Shown here: positions 31,643-39,766 of the stretch, piece after piece
How positions within the stretch are numbered: the stretch's first letter is position 1
How the letters are laid out: the number at the start of each line of letters is the position of its first letter
Assembly (NCBI RefSeq): GCF_024347375.1
Contig: NZ_AP025470.1
Coordinates: 806,001 to 870,000 of the forward strand
Source: Vibrio coralliirubri
GTDB taxonomy: Bacteria > Pseudomonadota > Gammaproteobacteria > Enterobacterales > Vibrionaceae
Direction: 5' to 3'
Length of the DNA: 64,000 nucleotides
Program-made: the position numbers and the translations under genes
Notes under the pieces: model-generated
What the model was told of the DNA's origin: nothing
The model's input: the letters and a program-made list of their open reading frames with translations, nothing else
Database searches by the model: none

Positions 31643-32074
31643 ATGACACAAAGCGATTTTAGAGATTTAATGTATAAGATTAAGGCCGATGCTTGCTCCG
31701 ATTTCTCTGGAGTTGGTGTTATTGTGTCTGATTCTCCTGCGAGTTTACCAATAGTAAGTCTACGAGATACATCACCAAAGTTATCCGGTTCGGTGGTTGA
31801 GATTTTGGCAGAGCTTTCTAGCTATAGAAGCAAATATCATGATGGGTTTCATATTCTAAATAGAAAAGGAGAAATTACGCATGTCGCTCAGTATTTCTCT
31901 CCACCGATTATTAAAGAATTGAACATCGATACTGTTCGCCCAGTAGGTGGGCGTTTCGTAGCTGCTCTTTTCGGCTCAGCAATTCCTGATGTAATAATGA
32001 CCGGGGTTATCAGTGAAAGACATGGCCTTTCTATCTTTGTAGGTGGCAAAGAAGTATATTTTGAGAAAGCATAA
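31643..32074 (+). CDS. DisA_N/DAC-like nucleotide-binding protein (candidate sensor or cyclase)
   Basis: A 143-residue protein from ATG 31643. Its pattern matches the diadenylate-cyclase (DisA_N) fold in order: GVGVIVSDS near residue 23, then SVVEILAEL, HDGFHILNRKGEITHVAQYF near residue 71 (DAC proteins have HDGA at this place), VGGRFVAALFG (in place of G-x-RHRAA) and VISERHGLSIFVGGK (in place of VSEETGxISVxxxG). The catalytic-type DGA and RHR motifs are altered to DGF and RFV. It could therefore be a divergent cyclase or a nucleotide-binding sensor. The stop codon shares its last A with the start of the next gene (TAATG), so the two are coupled. Fold assignment is my inference. Confidence 0.5.
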   Translation: MTQSDFRDLMYKIKADACSDFSGVGVIVSDSPASLPIVSLRDTSPKLSGSVVEILAELSSYRSKYHDGFHILNRKGEITHVAQYFSPPIIKELNIDTVRPVGGRFVAALFGSAIPDVIMTGVISERHGLSIFVGGKEVYFEKA

Positions 32075-32676
32075 TGATTAGCCTTATTCCAATAGGTAGA
32101 GTTATTACCCTCATTGCTGTCGTATACGCAGTCGTTAGCTGTCTAATCCTCTGGGCTGTGTATGACGAAAGTACATCGTTCTTGTCAGCTGTATCAATAG
32201 GAGCTAGCGGTTCAGCTGTTTTAAATGGTCTACTCGCCATTCTATTTTATTATGGCTGGGAGAGAATTTGGGGGAAATACCCTATCCTAAACAGACTTTT
32301 ATTCCCCAACTTAAACGGGACATGGGATATGACGATCCATTGGGAGTGGGAAGGAAAGCAAGGTACATCGCAAGGCAGAGCTGTGATTAAACAAAGTTTT
32401 CTGAATATCGGTATGGATGTAGAGGCTGAAGATTCTGACTCTCAAACTTTACTGGCTAAGCCTAAAAAAGATGCAGAAACTGGGAGATCAGAACTATATT
32501 ATGTTTTTTTAACCACCCCAAAACACAAATCACACTCACAGCCTCAACAACCATATAAGGGTACAGCTATTCTTAAGCTAGGTCTGGATGATGATGGATT
32601 ACTTCAAGGGAATTATTTTACTAGTCGAAAAACCGTCGGTTACTATGTGTTAAAACGTGTTAGCCATTCTGATTAA
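32074..32676 (+). CDS. Cap15-like 2TM beta-barrel effector candidate
   Basis: A 200-residue protein with two N-terminal transmembrane helices (IGRVITLIAVVYAVVSCLILWAV and AVSIGASGSAVLNGLLAILFYYG), then a soluble beta-rich domain starting NLNGTWDMTIHWEW near residue 84 and ending GYYLLKR-like (GYYVLKRVSH). This is the architecture of the S-2TM-beta family, whose characterised CBASS member Cap15 binds a cyclic dinucleotide in the barrel and disrupts the inner membrane. It is translationally coupled to the DAC-like gene rather than to the convergent CBASS operon, which argues for a separate two-gene system. Confidence 0.65.
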   Translation: MISLIPIGRVITLIAVVYAVVSCLILWAVYDESTSFLSAVSIGASGSAVLNGLLAILFYYGWERIWGKYPILNRLLFPNLNGTWDMTIHWEWEGKQGTSQGRAVIKQSFLNIGMDVEAEDSDSQTLLAKPKKDAETGRSELYYVFLTTPKHKSHSQPQQPYKGTAILKLGLDDDGLLQGNYFTSRKTVGYYVLKRVSHSD

Positions 32677-32760
32677 AATCATACCGAAAGTTAACTCTAC
32701 CTTGCTAATAGTGATAAATAGCATAAAAGCTCGACAATTAACTATCAAAGTAATATGCCT

Positions 32761-33225
32761 TTATTTTTTCTCAATAATAACCTCTACTTGAATTGGTTGA
32801 TGACCTCGAATAAACAGGTAAGCACTACACTCGAACTGCCAAAACCAACGTAACCTAGAAATAAATAAAAACGCAAAATCTACGTTTTCACCACCATTAA
32901 CTATACCTTGCATAGCATTGATGTCATTGATACTAGGATCAACTGAGAAACTTGGGTGTGTGTGCCACTCTCCTAAATAATTGAAGCGTTTGTAATCAGA
33001 GCCTGTTTCTTCATAAAACTTCTGCAATGCCAAATCGTGTTCATCAGAATCTCTGAAAAAGCTAGAAGTCGTCCCTCTTTTCACATCAACAGAAAAGTCA
33101 ACGATCCGGAAGGCCTGTTCGCCTAAGTCTTCCCCCATAAGCATTCCACCTATTTCACGCTTGCCAGCCTTTAACATATGAAGCCGAAGCTTTTTCGAAA
33201 CACTATTCGGAAGAATTATTTGCAT
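32761..33225 (-). CDS. cap3: CBASS JAB/MPN isopeptidase Cap3
   Basis: A 154-residue JAMM-type metalloprotease. The catalytic Glu is in KREIGGMLMG near residue 24. The zinc motif EWHTHPSFSVDPSINDINAM near residues 90-109 keeps the H-x-H, Ser and Asp pattern. In type II CBASS Cap3 removes the CD-NTase from the target to which Cap2 has conjugated it. It overlaps the end of cap2 by 23 bp, so it is the last gene of a coupled cap5-cdn-cap2-cap3 set. Confidence 0.88.
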   Translation of the reverse strand: MQIILPNSVSKKLRLHMLKAGKREIGGMLMGEDLGEQAFRIVDFSVDVKRGTTSSFFRDSDEHDLALQKFYEETGSDYKRFNYLGEWHTHPSFSVDPSINDINAMQGIVNGGENVDFAFLFISRLRWFWQFECSAYLFIRGHQPIQVEVIIEKK

Positions 33226-34954
33226 CTAATTGGCCCTTAGGTGGCAGGTAAGCTTGCAATATTTGGATAATCTCTTCTGAATCAATATGTTCAGCAGTTT
33301 CTCCCCACTTGCCTTCTGGTAGCAGGTCGATAGGGCGAGTATCAAAAGGCTGTTGAAAAAGCCATTCTGACGACATACCAACGATATACGCAGAATAAGG
33401 GAATATACTAGCTTCAGGTCGAGCTAGAATATCGGTTGCGAACTGAGTAGCATGAGCACTCATAATGGAGACTTCAGCATCATTTGCTATTAACGGTGTA
33501 TCGTCATCCATTTGAGCACTATAGTCATTTGCTTTTGTGCTATGCAAGAACTCTACACCTTGTCCTTCGCACCAATTATATATTTGAGCTCTCGCAGACA
33601 GTGGGACAGGGTCTAGCTCAGGTCTTGACCTTGCCACAAGGCCGCCAATTCCACCACCAAAAACTTCAACCCAGATCATTGGTTTTTTCTTGCGCACTGA
33701 AACAGACGCAATCCAGTTGAATGCTAAAGGCTCTGCTGTAGCATCTATAATGAGATCGCAATTACCGAGTGATTCTAACGCCCCAGACATTGAACTAGAG
33801 CTTTCTTGTCCACCTAACGATAATCTAAGGATCTGTGTATCAACGCGAGGGTTAATGTTTTGTAATCGCTGTTGTAATACAGGTGCTTTATGAGCTCCAA
33901 CATAGTTGAGATCTAAGTCATTTCTAACAATGTTGTCAGGAAAAAAAATGTCTTCATCAATGAGCAAAAAATTTCCTACCCCAGATCTACACAAACTTGC
34001 GGCAACTTTGGAACCAACAGAGCCACACCCAACTAGTCCTACTTTTTTATCGCTCAATGATAAAAATTGATCAGGTAATCTATTTTTGTGCTCCGGTATT
34101 TTAATCGTCGTGTAACGTATTAATTTTCGTTCATCGATAGAACCAAAGAGAGTCAATAAAACCCAATTATCTTTATCCCCCATAATCAAGTTTGCAATTG
34201 AATCTGTTTGTAGAACTTCATGATACAGCTCTAGCATTTCTGATGTTTCAAGTAATTTTTTTAAATCAGATACTTCTGGTTGTTCTGATATTTCTGCACC
34301 AGAAAAACGTACTACGAAGGCTTGTTCTTCTCTATTACCGTCAGGTAAGTTGAGATTGCTTGTCCAAATTGGATTATCTTTGTCTCCCACCTTTAAAAGA
34401 GAACTAATGAAGACCCCGCCCACCTTACGTTCTCTGATCCAAGCTCTTTCTGTTTTTCTCTCTGTGAGCGCTTTGAGTGCATTTAGGTCTCCTTCAGCAA
34501 GCAAAAAACGACAAGTTTTGATGCGCGTATCACGCCCTAAGGAAGGTATATGTGCTGATTGTGCATGCGCCATATACCCTTCTTCTCCCTGCTCTTCTAA
34601 AAGTAGTCGGTAAACACTTTCAATCATATCTGAGCCACTTATTGACGATTGCCAATTATCAGGCCTATGCTCTAAACATAGTTCACCGTTCGGCCCATAC
34701 TGATGCAAAGAGACCCTCGTTTTATCTTCTGTATAGATCATTGGTGGTGAATCAGGGAATACGCTCGGGTACACCATCTTAAAGTGATAAGTTGTATTTA
34801 GATGAAATACATGAAATGTCAAACACATTGCCAATTCATTATCTGGATCAGCCTGCCACTTGCCTACTTCTAACCAGCCTATTTTAGACTCAAGCTCCGA
34901 TACAGCCGCTCTTTCTAAAGAAAACCTTTCTTTTTGAAGAATCCACCACATCAC
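33203..34954 (-). CDS. cap2: CBASS E2-E1 fusion ubiquitin-transfer-like protein Cap2
   Basis: A 583-residue protein. The N-terminal ~150 residues are E2-like, with the catalytic Cys in GELCLEHRPDNW near residue 94. A ThiF/E1-type Rossmann domain begins near residue 300 (KVGLVGCGSVGSKVAASLCRSG), followed by LIDEDIFFPDNIVRNDL. Cap2 activates the CD-NTase C-terminus and transfers it to a target, priming the cyclase. Its ATG overlaps the CD-NTase stop by 4 bp. This establishes a type II CBASS. Confidence 0.88.
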   Translation of the reverse strand: MMWWILQKERFSLERAAVSELESKIGWLEVGKWQADPDNELAMCLTFHVFHLNTTYHFKMVYPSVFPDSPPMIYTEDKTRVSLHQYGPNGELCLEHRPDNWQSSISGSDMIESVYRLLLEEQGEEGYMAHAQSAHIPSLGRDTRIKTCRFLLAEGDLNALKALTERKTERAWIRERKVGGVFISSLLKVGDKDNPIWTSNLNLPDGNREEQAFVVRFSGAEISEQPEVSDLKKLLETSEMLELYHEVLQTDSIANLIMGDKDNWVLLTLFGSIDERKLIRYTTIKIPEHKNRLPDQFLSLSDKKVGLVGCGSVGSKVAASLCRSGVGNFLLIDEDIFFPDNIVRNDLDLNYVGAHKAPVLQQRLQNINPRVDTQILRLSLGGQESSSSMSGALESLGNCDLIIDATAEPLAFNWIASVSVRKKKPMIWVEVFGGGIGGLVARSRPELDPVPLSARAQIYNWCEGQGVEFLHSTKANDYSAQMDDDTPLIANDAEVSIMSAHATQFATDILARPEASIFPYSAYIVGMSSEWLFQQPFDTRPIDLLPEGKWGETAEHIDSEEIIQILQAYLPPKGQLDANNSSE

Positions 34955-36189
34955 GCAAATCCATCCGGCTTCTTAGGTTTTCTTGCAACATCACCAAATG
35001 CAATGTTTGGGGTTGCTAAGGTTGATGCTGCCGTCGCAGCAGACAACAAACTAGAGGCTCCAGATTTTGTTAAACTTAATAGATCTTGGTGAACCAGATT
35101 CGTTACATTCTGGCCGATTCTGCTTTCCAGGATACCCGACATTCGGCGGTGTTCAGCTTGTTGTGCTGCTGAGTAAAAATCTTCTCGAGCCTGACTAAGC
35201 CAGGAGAAAAAGGCTTCAGCGCGTTCAGGATGTGTTTCCCATTTATCGGCAAAATTCTCCATGGCATCTGTTGGATTGTTGATTACATACTTCTGTCCAT
35301 CATAGTGTATTCCTTCCTCCATCTTGAATAATATGGAGAGCAGCGCCGAACCTATATTATCTTCACCTTGATATGCATGAGCAGATAGCGTTGTAAGAAT
35401 TATTGATATGGGTTTATCTTTTGAATTACCTTCAAACATCATGTCACGATGACGTTTAAGTATCATTATCGCTGATTGCAAGGATGTTCTGACGCGATAA
35501 CTCGGGATGTCTTCAATACTGGCTTGTATACCTTTAGTTTCCATTTCTTTCAGTATTTCGCGGCGTTTTCTTTCAAAGTTCTCACCCATTCGAAATTTAA
35601 ACCATTCAGCATATCCACGAGGGTTCGATCTCGGCCAGTCTGATGTAATTTGATAGTACTGAGGTAGTACTTCATTATCTGTTATAGCTATTGCCGTCTC
35701 AGCAAATTTAGTATCAAAGTTCTTCTGTTCTAGTAGAAGACGTTGTTGTTCAGCGTTTGGGATACAGGGAACGACATCCATGTGGAATTGCGCGCCGTCA
35801 GCATATTCTAGCCTCCAACAGCGCCTCTGCTCAGCGACTGGCTTTTTGATACCCTTGCTTTTGCGATATAACTCTAGTTCATCCCCCATGAGCACTTTTA
35901 AATCTTGTTGCGAGAGAGACGACTTATCGAGATAAGTCAAAGAGCACGCACAATCAATATCGTATTCTTCCTGTGCTGACAAAGGTTTAATGACTAATCC
36001 TAGACGAAAAGAGCCTTGTACATACACGTCAGGAGAGTAATCTTTTACCGTTGACTCATCTCTATGAAGCCATTCCCCTACAGACTTATAGCTTTTCTCA
36101 GCCTGCTCATATCTAGACTGTGGGATCTCTAATGCTTTGGCCAAAGCCTCTAGATAAGTATCCGCTTGCTTTGTAACTGATACAGACAT
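34951..36189 (-). CDS. CBASS CD-NTase (cGAS/DncV-like nucleotidyltransferase)
   Basis: A 412-residue cyclase. The active-site signature is QGSFRLGLVIKPL (GS) near residue 58 with DID in EEYDIDCAC and the third acidic residue in FHMDVVPCI near residue 140, so all three metal ligands are present. The ribosome site GGAGAAGG lies 5 nt before the ATG. The protein ends KPDGFA; a small C-terminal residue after a flexible tail is what Cap2-dependent conjugation needs. Clade (CdnA-H) and product cannot be read reliably from sequence alone; HNH-SAVED partners are often found with CdnG or related enzymes. Confidence 0.88.
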   Translation of the reverse strand: MSVSVTKQADTYLEALAKALEIPQSRYEQAEKSYKSVGEWLHRDESTVKDYSPDVYVQGSFRLGLVIKPLSAQEEYDIDCACSLTYLDKSSLSQQDLKVLMGDELELYRKSKGIKKPVAEQRRCWRLEYADGAQFHMDVVPCIPNAEQQRLLLEQKNFDTKFAETAIAITDNEVLPQYYQITSDWPRSNPRGYAEWFKFRMGENFERKRREILKEMETKGIQASIEDIPSYRVRTSLQSAIMILKRHRDMMFEGNSKDKPISIILTTLSAHAYQGEDNIGSALLSILFKMEEGIHYDGQKYVINNPTDAMENFADKWETHPERAEAFFSWLSQAREDFYSAAQQAEHRRMSGILESRIGQNVTNLVHQDLLSLTKSGASSLLSAATAASTLATPNIAFGDVARKPKKPDGFA

Positions 36190-36490
36190 ACAACCTTCTC
36201 CTGCCTTATGGGAACATCATTCCGTTACTTCAATAATGCAGCTTTTGAACGTTGATGTTGTATAAATGCCAAAAGTTGCATAGCTAGAATACTCCTTAGA
36301 ATCAATCATGTACAATTTGCAACCGCCATTTTTACAACGACATATTTAAAAGATGTATTCGTAACATATGGGAATACATGCTCTGGCTGGAGTCTATCTG
36401 GTATGCCACAAAAATAGGCTGTAATTGAAAATCTACACTGTATAAATCGAGATTGTCCTGAAATTTGTGTAATTGTTACTTTAATATCCT
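36190..36490. other. Intergenic between cap5 and CD-NTase
   Basis: A 301-bp AT-rich gap within the CBASS set. It holds the CD-NTase ribosome site and probably its own promoter. No ORF or hairpin stands out. Confidence 0.5.
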
Positions 36491-38077
36491 TTATCTGAGA
36501 CTTATTTGATGTTGCTGATCGGAGTTAGCACCGACTGACCTAACATCATTGCCAGTTATATCTAAAGCGGGGACGAAAATATTTGAACCATCAGGTCTAT
36601 CGTAAAGTCTGCATACTGAATGATTCCCTGCTTGTAACATTTGGCCAAATTTGAAAAGTGTACTGGCTGGGGAGATACCGAAAACATGTATCACCTTAGA
36701 GCGCCATGAATCTTGAATTGTCCTTATGGCTTGCCTAGCAAGAACTGAAAAATTATCTAATTGTTCTTTTGAGTTAATGCAGTTAGGGTCGGGGTCAGTA
36801 TTAGTGATTCTAATCCAGCCTATTTTCTTATCTCTAACTTTTTTAGCCAATTCTTCGGGAAAAGCATTGGTATCTAACTTTGCTGTGAGTTCGAAAGAAA
36901 GGATTGCTTCTTCCTGGTCAGAATCGTCACCTACTTCATACGAGATATTAAACTGCGAGGTTAAGATCGGAGATTCCTTTGGCCAACGCCAAGTTTTTGC
37001 GATTCGATCATATTGGAAAATTTCTACATGCCTAGCTTCACCGATAATCCTTCCAGCTAGAACTAGTACTGGAACCAAATGCAACGGGAAAATTCCTAGA
37101 GATTCAGGTGTCATAGATGATTTCTGAGATGGTTTGTTACTTGTGAAGCTAATTAATTCTCGTATATCTGACTCATGTTCATGAAGAAAATGCCCCCAAA
37201 ACCCAAAACGTCCTCGGTCATCTCGCTGTGTTCTTCGGAGCATGTGTTTGATTTCTGGGAGTGGACCAAGATTTCGGCTAAGTGCAGAACTGCAAAGTTC
37301 TGTTTTGGATACATTTGTTGGTACTTGAGCTAAGTCAGCGAGTAGAGTTATGAGTTGTACGGTGGGATACTGCAAACTACCCAATAACAAATTAACTCGG
37401 GCAGTATGTTCATCGCGCATATGTTGTAAATCGGATGCTGAATGTCCAGCTACATCTATCCTATCTATAAGTCTATGGTGACCGTCACACATAAGCATGA
37501 TGTTGTCTGGAGAGTCTGATAGTGCATGAGAGCTCTCATTCCCTCTAGGTCCATCTGGATCGGAAGCTACAATGTGAGCCAAATATGCAACCCTTGCATT
37601 TTTTGTTGTTAAAGGAGTAGAGCCAAGATCTTGACCACACCCCCGGTACATACACCTTCCTCCAGCATCATGCCATACCTTAGAAGCTGTAAGGGGTGAT
37701 ATTGCTTTACCTCGACCTTGGCCAAATAGTACATCCCTTGCTTTCTTTAGGGCGGTAATATCTTTGACTTTTGCTTCTAGCAACGCCCAGTCAAATTGTG
37801 AGGTCTTACTTTCTACTAATACGTCATAAGGAAGCTCTATACGTTTAAGCATGTTCTTCTTAGACAGCACCTTGAGAACGGACACAGCTTCCGTACCTAA
37901 ATCACCTACCATTAACTGCGACGGTTTTTCACCCTGTTCATAGACCTTGAAGATATGTTTGGCATAAGCATAAACTATTAGTTTTCCATTTGAGAGGCAT
38001 AAAGAAAGCCATTCTGCCAATTCTGCGTCAGATAAACCTGACGGATGACCTTTAAGTACCTTCAGTTCGTTTTGCAC
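36491..38077 (-). CDS. cap5: CBASS HNH-SAVED effector nuclease Cap5
   Basis: A 528-residue protein starting at GTG 38077 with AAAAGGA upstream. The HNH region has a Cys pair (GGRCMYRGCGQDL near residue 138), AYLAHIVASDPDG (catalytic-type His) and SPDNIMLMCDGHHRLID. The C-terminal ~230 residues fit a SAVED domain: IFPLHLVPVLVLAGRIIGEA and VEIFQYDRIAKTWRWP in the first half, then VIHVFGISPASTLFKFGQML and VCRLYDRPDG in the second. SAVED binds the cyclic nucleotide and activates DNA cleavage by HNH. It is upstream of the CD-NTase on the same strand. Confidence 0.85.
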   Translation of the reverse strand: MQNELKVLKGHPSGLSDAELAEWLSLCLSNGKLIVYAYAKHIFKVYEQGEKPSQLMVGDLGTEAVSVLKVLSKKNMLKRIELPYDVLVESKTSQFDWALLEAKVKDITALKKARDVLFGQGRGKAISPLTASKVWHDAGGRCMYRGCGQDLGSTPLTTKNARVAYLAHIVASDPDGPRGNESSHALSDSPDNIMLMCDGHHRLIDRIDVAGHSASDLQHMRDEHTARVNLLLGSLQYPTVQLITLLADLAQVPTNVSKTELCSSALSRNLGPLPEIKHMLRRTQRDDRGRFGFWGHFLHEHESDIRELISFTSNKPSQKSSMTPESLGIFPLHLVPVLVLAGRIIGEARHVEIFQYDRIAKTWRWPKESPILTSQFNISYEVGDDSDQEEAILSFELTAKLDTNAFPEELAKKVRDKKIGWIRITNTDPDPNCINSKEQLDNFSVLARQAIRTIQDSWRSKVIHVFGISPASTLFKFGQMLQAGNHSVCRLYDRPDGSNIFVPALDITGNDVRSVGANSDQQHQISLR

Positions 38078-38392
38078 TTGTAATCCTTTTCCATCATTTA
38101 ACTGCTACTCATTATTAACTGACTCTGACCCAATTTCTTCCTTTCGGTTGCAGATAAGTAAGAACAATAATCAACCAAGCTCATAATGTGGTATTAGTTA
38201 GATTTGGTCAAACAGAGGTAACGAGGGTTACTAAAAGTAACAAATATTTCCAGTTAAAACGCTTTCGTACTGTCAATCCCCGATAGAAATGTCCACTTTT
38301 AGGAGAAAAGAAATGGAGTCAACGTGAGTGGCTGGCGGTGAATTGGTCAAGTTCAAGAAGGAAAAGGCTCGCTAATGCGAGCCTTATATCTA
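38078..38392. other. Intergenic between the two CBASS sets
   Basis: A 315-bp gap. At 38365-38385 AGGCTCGC and GCGAGCCT form a hairpin that may end the upstream CD-NTase gene transcript on the minus strand. TGTCCACTTTTAGGAG near 38290 resembles an IS end, but I found no partner. No gene is seen. Confidence 0.5.
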
Positions 38393-39757
38393 TCAATTGA
38401 TAGGGATGACGAGCTTACCACTTCTTGCTAAAAGCACCTCGTCTTTAACAACAAATGCCTCTACGAAGTGATTCCCTTTATAAGAGGTTGTTTCTTCTTT
38501 GATTTTTCCACCGATTTCAAACCCACCTCGTAATTGACCTAATCTACCCGCTTCTTCTCCAGTGTTAGTAATTTGCCAATATACGTCTGAGTTGGGAGGA
38601 ATATCATCTGTAACCGTGAACTTAAGCGAATAGTTCTTGCCAAAAATAATTTGTTGGACAGCTCTAGCGAACGGATTGACGCCATTTTTATTACGATACT
38701 CAACATCTAAGTTGACACTACCAACGCTCTCCACTTCTTCCCATCTATGACGCGCGCAGTAAGGAGGAATAGGGAAGTTAGGTTGACTTGCTTCGCCCAA
38801 GATTTCATCATAGGTAGCTGCTGTGGCAGATTTCTTGGTAACAGAATGAAAGCTATCTCCGAACACACGGCGCCATTTTTTAATAGATTCAGTTCGATCT
38901 GTTTCATCAAATGCATCTTCTATCCAAGTTCTATAATCGCCGATCTTTGTTTTGAAAATCGTATACTTTTCTTCATTCCAGTGACGAGTAAACGTTTCTT
39001 CGGTTCGTACTGGATTGACTATTTCTGGCATTGAATCGTAAAAACTTAAATAATCATCCAAACGGGTAAAAATTGTCTTTAAGGTGGTAGCAATATCTTT
39101 GAAGAGCTCACTATTAGGTTCGTAGTCTTGAACCATATTACAAATCAAAGTGGTTAAAAGTATTGATTTACATGAAAACGTAGTTTTTATGTCACGAAGA
39201 TACTTGATAAGGCGAATACATTTAATGAGGTTGTTGTTACCTACTACTGAATTCTTGTCGGCGACCCACTTCTTGTATGCTTCAGGGTCAGTAAGCTCAA
39301 ACTCATTGGTGTGTCTATTCGCAATCAAATATTGTGTATGATTACCTAAAACGGTTTCTGTTACTCGTACAATACATGGAACAACATCGATATGAAAATC
39401 ACCTGAATAATCAAGATAAACACAACGAGTGTTATAGTGAACCATATCTTTATAGATACTTGACCCCTTAAAAGCCTGATGAAGTTTTGTTATGTAGTCT
39501 TTAGGCTCCCAATTATCATTTTCGTCCATAAAGAAGACTATATCAGCGTCAAACTCTTTGTTTTTAACTGGCTTGATAATCGTCCTATGTCCGTATGACC
39601 CCTGAGGCGAGGTGTTCCTAAAAATCCCTTTAAAATCGTCGTGATCTTTTACATACTTCTCAACAGACGCTGAAGTGGTAGTAACCTTGTTAATTCGAGC
39701 TTGATTGAGATTGACCACTTCTGTTAGGAATTCAGTAAATATTTTTTGATGTCTCAC
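38393..39757 (-). CDS. Second CBASS CD-NTase with AGS-C-like C-terminal domain
   Basis: A 454-residue cyclase from GTG 39757 (AAGGA 8 nt upstream). Active site: QGSYGHRTIIKPV near residue 52, DADIVFFMD near residue 70, and FHIDVVPCI near residue 116, so all metal ligands are present. The last ~130 residues (FTVTDDIPPNSDVYWQITN, TGEEAGRLGQLRGGFE, KGNHFVEAFVVKDEVLLAR) fit the AGS-C domain found after SMODS-type nucleotidyltransferases. It has no Cap2/Cap3 partner. It lies 9 bp after the TM-SAVED gene, making a two-gene type I CBASS. Confidence 0.85.
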   Translation of the reverse strand: MRHQKIFTEFLTEVVNLNQARINKVTTTSASVEKYVKDHDDFKGIFRNTSPQGSYGHRTIIKPVKNKEFDADIVFFMDENDNWEPKDYITKLHQAFKGSSIYKDMVHYNTRCVYLDYSGDFHIDVVPCIVRVTETVLGNHTQYLIANRHTNEFELTDPEAYKKWVADKNSVVGNNNLIKCIRLIKYLRDIKTTFSCKSILLTTLICNMVQDYEPNSELFKDIATTLKTIFTRLDDYLSFYDSMPEIVNPVRTEETFTRHWNEEKYTIFKTKIGDYRTWIEDAFDETDRTESIKKWRRVFGDSFHSVTKKSATAATYDEILGEASQPNFPIPPYCARHRWEEVESVGSVNLDVEYRNKNGVNPFARAVQQIIFGKNYSLKFTVTDDIPPNSDVYWQITNTGEEAGRLGQLRGGFEIGGKIKEETTSYKGNHFVEAFVVKDEVLLARSGKLVIPIN

Positions 39758-39766
39758 ATGGTTTCC

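Noticed and set aside
31643..32074. Assignment as an mCpol (Panoptes OptS) protein
   Set aside because: No GGDD-like or paired-Asp palm motif is visible; the residue pattern fits DisA_N better.
32074..32676. The 2TM-beta protein as effector of the adjacent type II CBASS
   Set aside because: It is on the opposite strand, coupled to the DAC-like gene, and that CBASS already has an HNH-SAVED effector. It is not excluded that it also responds to the CBASS product.
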